Source: CAZOBJ01 sp964577825 (GTDB taxonomy: Bacteria; Planctomycetota; SZUA-567; JAFGNG01). Taken from it: a DNA stretch of 39,190 nucleotides. Position numbers and translations under genes: made by a program. Under the pieces are notes generated by a model that did not search any database, was not told the origin of the DNA, and was given only the letters and a program-made list of their open reading frames with translations. The stretch covers positions 1 through 39,190 of the forward strand of contig CAZOBJ010000022.1 of the NCBI GenBank assembly GCA_964577825.1. Reading direction: 5' to 3'. Of the stretch, positions 16,009 to 24,248 are shown piece by piece; positions within the stretch are counted from its first letter, which is position 1, and the number at the start of each line of letters is the position of its first letter.

Positions 16009-16818
16009 ATGGCCCGGGGTTTCGATTTTGTGCGCCAAGTCCACCGCGCGGACCGGCGGTCCTTCGTGGCCGTGGCCGCGGGCACCATCGTGTGGGGGGC
16101 GCTCCTGGGCTGGGCCTTGCTGCGCCCCCCGCCTCCGCCGCCGCGCGCCCAGAAGGACAGCCCGCTCGCGGGCGCGCTGCGCGGCCTGGTCCTGGGCCTG
16201 GACGCGCGCGGCCTGCAGGGCGCGGCCGAGCAGGGACGCATGCCGCAGTCCCTGCATTACACCCAGTTCCGCCAGGCCTGGCGGCGGCTCGGGCAGGCCG
16301 AGGGACAGCCCCTGATTCACGAGTGGCTCGGGCTTCCCGCGCACACCAGGGACGTGGAGACCCTGATCGTACGCGGGTCCCGACACGAGGGGAACCTGCT
16401 CCTGGCCGCGGCGCTGTTGCGGCGCACGCCGCGGTCCCTGGACTGCCGCCTGCGCAAGGGGCTCCTCGACACCGCCACCCTGGGGGTCCTGTCCCTGTAC
16501 AACGAGGACGACCGCCGGGCCAGCGACACGTTCTATCAACTCCTCAGCCGGTGGACCGAGGCGTACGCCATGGTGGCCGGCTGGGGCCGCCAGCCCGAGG
16601 TGGAGGTCCGGATGCTCTCTCTGTACGCCAAGGCCTGCCGCGCCCGGGACAACGCGCATCGCAGCCGGGAGAGCGAACGGCGGTTCCGCGAGCGGCTGCG
16701 GCGCAGCGGCGAGATGAAGCGGATGCTCTCCCAGTTCGATTTTCCGGCGGCCGTACGCAGGCCCGACGGCAGCCTGAAGGTGTTCGAGACCCTGCTGGAA
16801 GCCTATGAGGCCCCGTGA
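16009..16818 (+). CDS. Membrane-anchored protein of unknown function
   Basis: I do not recognise this 269-residue protein. A short basic cytoplasmic start (MARGFDFVRQVHRADRR) leads into one membrane helix at about residues 20-42, then a six-proline run and a mostly helical, arginine-rich region, presumably outside the membrane. The layout is that of a bitopic protein. The ATG at 16009 has AGGGAG nearby and a promoter 25 bp upstream; the longer open frame is not supported. Its last 14 bp overlap the next gene. Order and overlap suggest it works with the following multi-pass protein. Confidence 0.65.
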   Translation: MARGFDFVRQVHRADRRSFVAVAAGTIVWGALLGWALLRPPPPPPRAQKDSPLAGALRGLVLGLDARGLQGAAEQGRMPQSLHYTQFRQAWRRLGQAEGQPLIHEWLGLPAHTRDVETLIVRGSRHEGNLLLAAALLRRTPRSLDCRLRKGLLDTATLGVLSLYNEDDRRASDTFYQLLSRWTEAYAMVAGWGRQPEVEVRMLSLYAKACRARDNAHRSRESERRFRERLRRSGEMKRMLSQFDFPAAVRRPDGSLKVFETLLEAYEAP

Positions 16819-17821
16819 GGAAGCGAACGTGACCGCGAGCGAATGGCACGACCACCTGGCGCGGTATCGGTCCAGCCTGTGGCACTTGGCCGGGTGCCAG
16901 GTCCTGCTGGGGGTGGGGGTGCTCCTGACCACGCTCCTGGCCCATCCGGCCGGGGGCTGGCGGCTGCAGGTGCTCAACCCGCACTACTTCCTGTACGGCG
17001 CGGTGTTCGTGGCCCTGTTCTGGATCGCGCGCGTTCGCACCGCGTTCGAGGGCGGGTGGCCCGAATCGGGCACGGAGTGGCTGTGGGCCGTCGGCGTGCT
17101 GGTGGCCGCGTCGGCGCTCTTGCACGCGTGGCTCATTCCGGGGCTGTACTTCTACCTCCAACTCGCGGGGGCCTTGTTCGTGATCCTGCTTCTGCGCTTG
17201 ATCGGCGCGCTGCGGCGGGGCGCGCCGGTGCGCACCGCGGCCGCCGGGCTCCTGTACGTGGGGTTCGTGGCCACGAAGTGGAGCCTGCTCGAGGAGATCG
17301 AGCGGGTCGGCGTCACGGGCCTGACGGGCGCGGCCGAGGAGTCGGGAGCCAGCGGCGTGCTGTTGCGCGGATACCAGTGGCTGGCGGGGTACCTGCCCGG
17401 CCGGCTGACGGACCGGGACTTCGGTCTCGAACCGATCGCGTTCGACGCGAGCCGCACGCGCCTCGCCGAGCTCGCGGGGGTGCTGGCCATCCTCGCGGCC
17501 CTGGTGCTGGGCGACTGGTGCGTACGCAAGGTGCGCGCGCACCGGCGCAACGCGTATCTCGCACTCATCCGCGAGCGGGTGGGCCTGGACCTGCGCGCGG
17601 TGCTGGAGACCCATCAGCTCGACCAGTTCCTGGGCGCGCCCGCGGAGGAGTTCGACAGCCTGCTGGCGCGCAGCCTGCGCGAGCTCGCGCGCAAGGCCCG
17701 CGAGCAGCGCGCCGCGCTCCAGACGCTGCAGGCGAGCGACCTGGACCGCCTGGCCGCGGTGTGCGGGCCCGCGGCCCACGGCCTGGTGGAGCTGCGCGAC
17801 GCGCGCGCGCCCGAGCGATAG
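16805..17821 (+). CDS. Multi-pass membrane protein of unknown function
   Basis: 338 residues, not recognised. Five or six hydrophobic segments are visible: around residues 27-46, 60-76, 91-110, 112-132, 145-160 and 225-245. The last is followed by a basic stretch and a helical, Arg/Glu/Leu-rich C-terminal tail of about 90 residues that could be a coiled coil. Between residues 165 and 220 lies a polar region. It overlaps the previous gene by 14 bp; a GTG eight codons in (16829) with GAGG before it is another possible start. No transporter or enzyme motif was found. Confidence 0.65.
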   Translation: MRPREEANVTASEWHDHLARYRSSLWHLAGCQVLLGVGVLLTTLLAHPAGGWRLQVLNPHYFLYGAVFVALFWIARVRTAFEGGWPESGTEWLWAVGVLVAASALLHAWLIPGLYFYLQLAGALFVILLLRLIGALRRGAPVRTAAAGLLYVGFVATKWSLLEEIERVGVTGLTGAAEESGASGVLLRGYQWLAGYLPGRLTDRDFGLEPIAFDASRTRLAELAGVLAILAALVLGDWCVRKVRAHRRNAYLALIRERVGLDLRAVLETHQLDQFLGAPAEEFDSLLARSLRELARKAREQRAALQTLQASDLDRLAAVCGPAAHGLVELRDARAPER

Positions 17822-17844
17822 CCTCTTCTGCAGGAGGACCGTCC

Positions 17845-18141
17845 ATGGGATGGACCGATCCGGCGGCCCCGTCCGGCGAACCCGAGCCCCCGTCCTCGAA
17901 GCCCGGGTGCGGGGCCAAACTGCTGGCCGCGGTGGTGCTCCTCGGGTCCGTGGCCGTGATCGCGGGCGCGGGCACGTTCGTGCCCCTGGGCATCGACGAG
18001 TCCGCGGCCACGCTCCTGGCCCTGTGGGCGGTCAAGACCCTGTTCGGCGTGAACCTGGCCCCGTTCTTGCGGACCGACCGCGCGCCGCGTACGCAAGCCT
18101 CCGAACGCACGCTTCCCCCTTCGGCCGACAAGAGGACATGA
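17845..18141 (+). CDS. Small membrane protein of unknown function
   Basis: 98 residues beginning MGWTDPAAPSGEPEPP, with a Pro/Ser-rich start, one long or two short hydrophobic segments (KLLAAVVLLGSVAVIAG and ATLLALWAVKTLFGV) and a basic tail. A textbook AGGAGG sits nine bases before the ATG. Its stop overlaps the next start in an ATGA arrangement, indicating translational coupling. No known family was recognised; it may be an accessory subunit of the two proteins encoded upstream. Confidence 0.7.
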   Translation: MGWTDPAAPSGEPEPPSSKPGCGAKLLAAVVLLGSVAVIAGAGTFVPLGIDESAATLLALWAVKTLFGVNLAPFLRTDRAPRTQASERTLPPSADKRT

Positions 18142-19268
18142 CCATGCAGGTGCGCCCGGCCCGCGCCGCGGACTTCCTGGACCTGGCCGCGCTCGACCGC
18201 GGGGCCTGGCGCGAGACTCCGCACGGCGAGTACATCCCGGACGGCGAGCACGCGTGGCGGCTGTGGTGCGAGCATGCGATCGTCCTGTGCGCCGAGGACG
18301 AAGGCCGCGTGGTGGGCGGGGCGGTGGCCTTTGCCTGCCGCGACGGGTGCTGGTGCGTGCACAAGGTGTTCGTGGACCCGGCCGCGCGCGGGCGGGGCGT
18401 GGGCGGGCGGCTCCTGCAGGCGGTGCTCGACGCGCTCGACGCGCGCGGGGCGGCGGCGTTCCTGACCGTGGATCCGCACAACGAGCGCGCCCTGCGCCTG
18501 TACGAGCGCCACGGGTTCGCAGACAAGCGTCTCGTGCGCGGGTTCTACCGCGAGGCCGAGGACCGGTACGTGCTCACGCGCCCGCCGCACGGCGCCCCGC
18601 CCGAGGCGCCCGTGCACGTGGTGCGCCGCGCGGTGCGCGCGCCCGAGGGCCGATGCCTGTGGGACGGTCCCGCGTGGGCGGCCGCGGAGCCCGTGGCCGT
18701 GAACCGGTTCCATGCCCAGAGCCCCAGTACGCACCCGAAGACCCTGGCCAAGCTCCTGTACGAGGAGGACGCCCTGCATGTCCTCTACCGGGTCGAGGAC
18801 CGGTGCGTGCGCGCCGCGGCCACGCGGTTCCAGGAGCGGGTGTGCGAGGACGCGTGCGTGGAGATCTTCCTCGCGCCCCGCCCCGCGCAGGGATACTTCA
18901 ACTTTGAGATGAACTGCCTGGGCACGCTGCTCGCGGCCTTTCAACAGACGAAGGGAGACGAGCGCGTGCGCCACGACCTGCCCGCGGACCTGGGCGGGAC
19001 CGTGCGCGTAGTGAGCACGCTGTCCGGCCCCCTGGCCGAGGAAGAGCCCGGGTCGGTCACGTGGCTCGTGGAGTGCCGGATCCCCTTTGCCGTGCTCGAG
19101 GCCTACGTGGGCCCGGTGCGGCCCGTGGCCGCCAGTGCGTGGCGGGCGAACCTGTACAAGTGCGCGGACAAGTCCACCAAGCCCCACTACGCGGCCTGGG
19201 CCCCGATCGAGGGGAAGCTCAGCTTTCACCGGCCCGAGTGCTTCGGCACGCTCGTGTTCGCGCCGTAG
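18138..19268 (+). CDS. GNAT acetyltransferase fused to CBM9-like domain
   Basis: A 376-residue two-domain protein. Residues 1-150 are a GNAT N-acetyltransferase: motif A reads VHKVFVDPAARGRGVGGRLL, with the acetyl-CoA pyrophosphate loop RGRGVGG, then NERALRLYERHGF. Residues 155-376 resemble a family 9 carbohydrate-binding module (CBM9-like beta-sandwich): LWDGPAWAAAEPV near the start, CEDACVEIFLAP, GYFNFEMNCLGTLL, WLVECRIPF and WRANLYKCAD. Such modules usually occur alone or attached to secreted glycosidases, yet no signal peptide is visible here. I cannot name the acceptor; an amino group on a sugar or cell-envelope component is possible but unproven. Start choice: ATG at 18138 overlaps the previous stop (ATGA); another ATG lies two codons later. 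Confidence 0.8.
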   Translation: MTMQVRPARAADFLDLAALDRGAWRETPHGEYIPDGEHAWRLWCEHAIVLCAEDEGRVVGGAVAFACRDGCWCVHKVFVDPAARGRGVGGRLLQAVLDALDARGAAAFLTVDPHNERALRLYERHGFADKRLVRGFYREAEDRYVLTRPPHGAPPEAPVHVVRRAVRAPEGRCLWDGPAWAAAEPVAVNRFHAQSPSTHPKTLAKLLYEEDALHVLYRVEDRCVRAAATRFQERVCEDACVEIFLAPRPAQGYFNFEMNCLGTLLAAFQQTKGDERVRHDLPADLGGTVRVVSTLSGPLAEEEPGSVTWLVECRIPFAVLEAYVGPVRPVAASAWRANLYKCADKSTKPHYAAWAPIEGKLSFHRPECFGTLVFAP

Positions 19269-19362
19269 CGAGGATCGGGCTCCCCTGTCCGCAAGCGGGA
19301 GGCCCGGCGGCTGGGCGGCGGACGACTCCGGATTCTTGATCCGTCTCACGTAGGGGCGCGCC

Positions 19363-20373
19363 ATGGCGACGGCGTACGGGCACATGAACAATCCGCCGGA
19401 GGTATTCTTCTCGGTCCCCGCGGCGGATCTGCAGGGCTTCGTGAGCGCGATGGGGAAGGCGAGCGGGCTGGCCGAGGAGCTTGCACAGCTCCTGGCACGC
19501 CTGCTCGTGGGCAACGACCTGCGCGGAAATTTCAGCCACGGCTCCGTTCAGATTGCCCGGTATGCGCGGCTGATCCGAGACGGGGTAGTCAACGGTGCCC
19601 CTTGCGTCACGGTAGTCAAAGAGACTCCGCTGAGCGTACTGGTCGACGGGGACGGCGGACTCGGCTACTTCCCCGCTCACCGGGCCGCGCAGCAAGTCAT
19701 CGACAAGGCCGGGGCGCGCGGGATGGCCGTCGGGGTGACCCGCAATCACGGCCACATCGGGGCGGCCGGCATCTATGCGCGCATGACGTTGGGCCACGAC
19801 CTCTTGGGCTTCGTCACGAGTGGAGTCCAGCTCAACCTCCAGCCGGGGCGGCCGCTGTACAGCGCGGGCGGCGGATCGCCCATGGCATTCAGCGCGCCGG
19901 CAGGCATCGAGCCGCCTCTGCTCCTGGACTTCGGCACGCTGCACGATCTGTACGGATCAGACCCACACCGCGACGAGATCGCGTCCCTCACCCCGGGATT
20001 GGTGCTGCGATGCATCGGGCTGGGCGAAGTGTGCCAGACATGGGGCGGCCTGCTCTCCGGGCTGTCCGGCGCCCCGCGGCAGAGGCCCTGGACGTTCGCG
20101 GGGGCCAACCAGGGGGCCATGATCGTTGCGATGCGCATCGACTTGATCGACGATCCGGTTCGCTTCAAGGCGCAGATGGACGAGTACGTACGCAGAGTCC
20201 AACAGCTCAAGCCTTTGCCTGGATTCGACCGGGCTTATGCCGCGGGCGGCAGAGAGGAGGCACTGCGCAAGCGGTACGAGAGGAACGGCATCCCGATCGG
20301 TCCCAAGCATCAGGAAGCCCTGGAGCAGGCCGGCACGGAATTCGGTGTGCCTGTGCCATGGCCCTCGGATTGA
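19363..20373 (+). CDS. Ldh2-family NAD(P)-dependent malate/L-lactate-type dehydrogenase
   Basis: 336 residues of the Ldh2/malate-L-sulfolactate-ureidoglycolate dehydrogenase family, which oxidise 2-hydroxyacids with NAD(P) using a fold distinct from classic LDH. The LRGNFSHGSVQIARYARLIRDG block is the family hallmark (usually DLRGIDSHGI). VTRNHGHIGAAGIYARM follows, then GGSPMAFSAPAG and the C-terminal NQGAMIVAMRID. The substrate cannot be told; malate, lactate, sulfolactate and ureidoglycolate enzymes all look alike. A second ATG lies seven codons in (19384). GC is about 60-65% in several lines against about 75% in neighbours, so it may be a later arrival. The 94 bp before it show no clear promoter. 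Confidence 0.8.
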   Translation: MATAYGHMNNPPEVFFSVPAADLQGFVSAMGKASGLAEELAQLLARLLVGNDLRGNFSHGSVQIARYARLIRDGVVNGAPCVTVVKETPLSVLVDGDGGLGYFPAHRAAQQVIDKAGARGMAVGVTRNHGHIGAAGIYARMTLGHDLLGFVTSGVQLNLQPGRPLYSAGGGSPMAFSAPAGIEPPLLLDFGTLHDLYGSDPHRDEIASLTPGLVLRCIGLGEVCQTWGGLLSGLSGAPRQRPWTFAGANQGAMIVAMRIDLIDDPVRFKAQMDEYVRRVQQLKPLPGFDRAYAAGGREEALRKRYERNGIPIGPKHQEALEQAGTEFGVPVPWPSD

Positions 20374-20440
20374 TGGGCCTTCTCGCTGGCGGGGCGCATG
20401 GCCCCGGCGTCCGGCCGGGCGCCGGCTTGCGCAAGGCACG

Positions 20441-20470
20441 TCCCTCTCCCCAGCCCTCCCGGGGGGGGGC
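20441..20470 (+). repeat. REP-like element fragment
   Basis: A degenerate forward copy, TCCCTCTCCCCAG followed by a poly-G run of nine, between the dehydrogenase and murJ. The G run is also a likely spot for sequencing error. Confidence 0.5.
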
Positions 20471-20489
20471 AGTCGAGCGCGCGGTCCGG

Positions 20490-20518
20490 TTGACAGACGC
20501 GGGCGGGGCCGGTATTCC
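20490..20518 (+). promoter_or_regulatory. Putative promoter of murJ
   Basis: A perfect TTGACA -35 box, 17 bp spacer and TATTCC, about 50 bp before the murJ ATG. The -10 box is a weak match. Confidence 0.5.
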
Positions 20519-20566
20519 TGGGCGATCCGGTAGGGGCGCGCCCGCCGGGCAACCCGAGGAGACCGG

Positions 20567-22225
20567 ATGCCGGCCGACCGCTTGATCCGATCCGCCCGGG
20601 GCGTGGGTGGGCTCACGCTCGTCAGCCGCGTGCTGGGGCTCGCGCGCGACTGGGGGCTCGTGCGCGTGTTCGGCGCGGGCCGGGTGCTCGACGCGTTCCT
20701 GCTCGCGTTCACGATCCCGAACCTGTTCCGCCGCCTGTTCGGCGAGGGCGCGCTCACGAGCGCGTTTCTGCCCGTCTTCGTGGAACTGCGCGAGCGCGAG
20801 GGCGCCGACCCGGCCAGCCGGTTCGCGAGCGCGGTGCTCACCGCGCTCGGGCTGTTCCTGGCCGCAGTCACCGCGGCCGGCATCCTGGCCTGCTGGGCGG
20901 CGTGGTCCGTGGCCGGCGCGGACAGCCCGCATGCGCTCACCCTGCGCCTCGCCGCGGTGATGCTCCCGTTCCTCGTGTTCATCTGCGTCTCCGCCCTGTG
21001 CGCGGCCATGCTCCAGGGCGTGCGCAGGTTCCTGTTGCCGGCCGGCATGCCGGTGCTCCTGAACCTCGCATTCATCGCCGCGCTCCTGTACGTGCACCTG
21101 GCGGCCCCGGGCGCGGGGGAGCGCACGATCTTCTACGTGGCCGGGGCCGTGGTCGCCGCGGGCGTGGTACAGGTCCTGGTCCAGGCCGCGGCCCTGCGCG
21201 GGGCCGGGGTGCGCCTGGGGTGGCGCGCGGACTGGGCGCATCCGGGGCTCTTGCGCGTGCTGCGGGCCATGGGCCCCACGGCCCTGGGCCTGGCGGTCTT
21301 TCAGGTGAACGTCCTCGTGGACCGGCTCATCGCGTACGTGCTCATCCCCGGAGACGGGCCGCTGACGCACCTGTACCTGGGCAACCGGCTGATGCAGTTG
21401 CCGCTGGGGCTCTTCGGCATTGCGCTGGCGACCACCGCGTTCCCGGACCTCGTCTCGCACACGGTGCGCGAGGAGTGGTCCGCGCTCTACGGCAAGGTCG
21501 CCACCGGGCTTCGGTATCTCGCGTTTCTCTTGCTCCCCGCGGCCGCGGGGCTCATGGCGCTATCCGAACCCCTGGTGCGCGCGCTCTTCCAGAACCCGGA
21601 CCTCGCCTTCGACGACCCGGACGTGTACCGCACCGCCGCGGTGCTGGCCTGCTATGCGCCGGGGCTCCTGTTCATCGCGGTGCAGCAACTCCTGACCCGG
21701 CTCTTCTACGCGCGGGGCGACTACCGCACGCCCGTTCGCATCACCTTGTACATGGTGGGCCTGAACCTTGTGCTGAACCTCCTGCTCATCCATGCGCCGG
21801 ACCTGTACCGGTCGTGGGCGCGCGGCGAGCCGGGATGGACCCTCGGCGAGGCGGGCCTGGCCCTGTCCACGTCGCTCGTGGCCATGATCACGGTGGGCGT
21901 CATGTGGCGGCGCCTGCGCCGGGCCGCGCACGCGGGCAAGGCCCGCGCGGCCTGGGACCGGGCCTTTGGCGCGCTGCCGGGGTCGGTGGGCCGCATCGCG
22001 GCCGCGGCCGCGGCCACGGGCGTGTTCGCGTACCTCGTGGCGCGCAGCATCCCGGCCGAGCCGGAGCTGTGGGTGCGGCTGGAGCGGGGCCTCGTGCCCG
22101 TGGTCCTGGGCCTGCTCGCCTATGGGGTGGCGTGTCTGATCGTGCCCGTGCCCGAGCTTGGCGAGTTCATGGGCCGCCGCGGCAAGAACAAGGACAACAC
22201 CAAGACCAAGAACCGCGAGCGGTGA
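20567..22225 (+). CDS. murJ: Lipid II flippase MurJ (MviN family)
   Basis: MurJ moves the peptidoglycan precursor lipid II across the cytoplasmic membrane. The 552 residues, with about 14 hydrophobic segments, fit the MOP-superfamily protein. The N-terminus has the family pattern LVSRVLGLARDWGLVRVFGAG, then AFLLAFTIPNLFRRLFGEGALTSAFLPVF, which is highly characteristic. Later blocks include LPLGLFGIALATTAFPDL and VQQLLTRLFYARGDYRTPV. GAGGAG precedes the ATG. The C-terminus is lysine- and asparagine-rich (KNKDNTKTKNRER). The gene ends 10 bp before the stop of the convergent aldo/keto reductase. Confidence 0.93.
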   Translation: MPADRLIRSARGVGGLTLVSRVLGLARDWGLVRVFGAGRVLDAFLLAFTIPNLFRRLFGEGALTSAFLPVFVELREREGADPASRFASAVLTALGLFLAAVTAAGILACWAAWSVAGADSPHALTLRLAAVMLPFLVFICVSALCAAMLQGVRRFLLPAGMPVLLNLAFIAALLYVHLAAPGAGERTIFYVAGAVVAAGVVQVLVQAAALRGAGVRLGWRADWAHPGLLRVLRAMGPTALGLAVFQVNVLVDRLIAYVLIPGDGPLTHLYLGNRLMQLPLGLFGIALATTAFPDLVSHTVREEWSALYGKVATGLRYLAFLLLPAAAGLMALSEPLVRALFQNPDLAFDDPDVYRTAAVLACYAPGLLFIAVQQLLTRLFYARGDYRTPVRITLYMVGLNLVLNLLLIHAPDLYRSWARGEPGWTLGEAGLALSTSLVAMITVGVMWRRLRRAAHAGKARAAWDRAFGALPGSVGRIAAAAAATGVFAYLVARSIPAEPELWVRLERGLVPVVLGLLAYGVACLIVPVPELGEFMGRRGKNKDNTKTKNRER

Positions 22226-22235
22226 GCGCAGCCGC

Positions 22236-23047
22236 TCACGGGGTTGCGCTCTCCTCCTCGGCGAAGGCCTCGGCCGCGTAGGCCATCTCCGCGGGGATGT
22301 CCAGGTGCTGCGTGCACCGGGTCACGCACGTGCCGCAGCGCGTGCACGCCTCGGCCTTCGGGCCCTTGANNNNNNNNNNNNNNNNNNNNNNNNNNNNNNN
22401 NNNNNNNNNNNNNNNNNNNNNNNNNNNNNNNNNNNNNNNNNNNNNNNNNNNNNNNNNNNNNNNNNNNNNTGGGCCGCGCGCAGCACCTTGGCCGCCTTGC
22501 GGTTCATCAGGTTGAAGCTCAAGAGCAGCGCCTCCACCCAGTCGAGCGCGTCCAGGCGCGTGTACAGGTCGTCGAGCGGGATGTGGCTGGTCATGCCCAG
22601 GTGGCCCACGAGCCCGTCCTCGCGCGCCTTGCGGATGCCGTCGACCGTGCCGCCCGGCGCGCAGACCTGGTCGAGCTGTTGTAGGCTGCCCAGGCTCCAG
22701 ACTTGGTAGAAGTCCACGCGCTCCACGTCCAGGCGCACAAGCTGCTCCTCGATGCGCCGTCGCACCGCGGCCGCCGACGTGTCGTCGTCCGGGTCGATGG
22801 GCTTGATCCAGGGCGCCCACTTGGTGGACAGGAGTACCCGGTCCCGGTACCCGTCGCGCAGGGCCCGGCCCACGATGTACTCGCTTTCCCCGTACCCGCG
22901 CGAGGTGTCGATGTAACGGAGGCCCTGGTCGATGGCATGGCGCACCAGGTCCACGGCCTTCCGGGTATTCGGAGGAAAGCGCATCCCGCCCAGGCTGACC
23001 GGCCCCACCTGCAGGCCGCTTCGCTGTCCGAAGTCATGCGTATCCAT
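22236..23047 (-). CDS. Aldo/keto reductase with C-terminal 4Fe-4S motif, interrupted by a gap
   Basis: An aldo/keto reductase barrel: MDTHDFGQRSGLQVGPVSLG, DTSRGYGESEYIVGRAL with the likely catalytic Asp and Tyr, LLSTKWAP for Lys, and LSFNLMN near the gap. After the gap the frame carries CTRCGTCVTRC, a 4Fe-4S cluster motif, ending in AFAEEESATP. This is the iron-sulfur subclass of AKR, usually around 370-390 residues. The two flanks sum to only about 237 residues and are in different frames as given, so the 100 N stand for roughly 400 bp of missing sequence. An AAAGGA element precedes the ATG. It follows the DUF6159-like gene by 33 bp, so the two are probably cotranscribed. Substrate unknown. 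Confidence 0.82.
22370..22469. other. Assembly gap (100 N) inside the aldo/keto reductase gene
   Basis: The flanks are not in the same frame across exactly 100 bp, and a typical family member has about 140 further residues here, so the true gap is probably near 400 bp. Confidence 0.9.
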
Positions 23048-23080
23048 GCGATCCTTTCGGTCCGGTTCCTACAGTGCCCC

Positions 23081-23920
23081 TCACCGATGTGCCATGGCGC
23101 CGTGCAACAGCGCGCCGTCGAAGCCCGCGGGCACCTGGCCCACCTCGGCGTACACGTACAGCGCCGCGCGGAAGATCGTCTCCAGGGTGGACTGCACCAG
23201 GCCCAGGATCACGAAGTAGATGACCCCGAGCGCGAGCGCCACCCAGCCGCCCATCGCGCCCCACAGGAAGAACCCGATGAGCAGAAGCGGCACCCCCAGG
23301 AGCGCCAGCAGGAAGAAGATGATCCCGAAGCTGAACCCGCTCACAAGCTGCTCGCCCCAGGTCTTGCGAAGCAACGCCGTGGACTTCTTCAGGGCCGCTC
23401 CGGGCCCCTTCTTCTCCACGACGAGCACGGGAACGGCCAGGAACGTGACCACGGTCCAGGCCATGCCCAGCAGCCCGGCCACGATGCGGCCGACCGTCTC
23501 GGACTTGTCCTCGACGATCCGAAGCACCAGTCCCACCGTGGCCGCGAGCAGGCTCCAGCCCAGGATGTAGGGCAGCCGCTCGAAGGCCGCGCGCAGCCCG
23601 TCGCCGAAGGTGGGGTCGCCCCCGCCCATGCGCACCACGGCGCTGGAGACCACCGCGGCGTTGAAGAACGTAATGATGAAGTACATGCAGAAGTAGAACA
23701 GGAACAACACCCCGTAGTAGGCCACCTGCTCGGACAGGGGCGCGCCCTCTTCGGGCGGGGCCAGGCTCTCGGCGCCGACCATGGGCATGGCGAAGGTGGC
23801 CATCACGACGAGACAGCAGATCCCGGAGAGCAGGGTGAACAGGAGCAGCTCCTTGTCTCGCTTGAGAATCTGCCAGCTCGCGCCCATGATCTGCCAGGTA
23901 TAGCCGATGCGGGCGAACAT
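23081..23920 (-). CDS. Multi-pass membrane protein (DUF6159-like)
   Basis: 279 residues starting MFARIGYTWQIMGASWQILK, then six hydrophobic segments: LLLFTLLSGICCLVVMATFA, a second near YYGVLFLFYFCMYFIITFFN, and four later ones. The mixed pattern of a WQI-type amphipathic start and a paired-helix layout resembles the uncharacterised DUF6159 membrane family from memory. No enzyme motif is visible. AAGGAGGG sits eight bases before the ATG, which fixes the start; the gap lies upstream. It precedes the aldo/keto reductase by 33 bp. Function unknown. Confidence 0.75.
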   Translation of the reverse strand: MFARIGYTWQIMGASWQILKRDKELLLFTLLSGICCLVVMATFAMPMVGAESLAPPEEGAPLSEQVAYYGVLFLFYFCMYFIITFFNAAVVSSAVVRMGGGDPTFGDGLRAAFERLPYILGWSLLAATVGLVLRIVEDKSETVGRIVAGLLGMAWTVVTFLAVPVLVVEKKGPGAALKKSTALLRKTWGEQLVSGFSFGIIFFLLALLGVPLLLIGFFLWGAMGGWVALALGVIYFVILGLVQSTLETIFRAALYVYAEVGQVPAGFDGALLHGAMAHR

Positions 23921-23936
23921 GTCCGACCCTCCTTGT

Positions 23937-24036
23937 NNNNNNNNNNNNNNNNNNNNNNNNNNNNNNNNNNNNNNNNNNNNNNNNNNNNNNNNNNNNNNNN
24001 NNNNNNNNNNNNNNNNNNNNNNNNNNNNNNNNNNNN
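23937..24036. other. Assembly gap (100 N) next to a REP-like pair
   Basis: The right edge begins directly with a REP-like element, so the gap was probably caused by this dispersed repeat. No overlap with the left edge. Confidence 0.9.
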
Positions 24037-24129
24037 CCCTCACCCCGGCCCTCTCCCGAGGGGAGAGGGGGAACTGCCCAGGAGCGCAGCCCGCGTCCCC
24101 CCTCCCTCCGGGAGGGGGTGAGGGGGAGG
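24037..24129. repeat. Convergent pair of REP-like elements
   Basis: A forward copy (24037-24071) and a reverse copy (24096-24129) point at each other, separated by 24 bp. This is the BIME-like arrangement also seen elsewhere in the window. The pair lies 120 bp before the lipoprotein gene. Confidence 0.8.
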
Positions 24130-24248
24130 CAATCCTCTCCGCCACGCGGTGCGGGGCTGAAAAGGGTGAACCCCCGGGCCCGGCGAGACGATACCTCACA
24201 AGGGACACCAAGGCAGGCGCCCAGGCGCCGGACCCGGAGACCGCACCC

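Noticed and set aside
22322..23047. Frame reading through the 100-N gap ending in an Arg/Ala-rich peptide
   Set aside because: The residues after the gap are off-frame; the real C-terminus is the 4Fe-4S motif in another frame.
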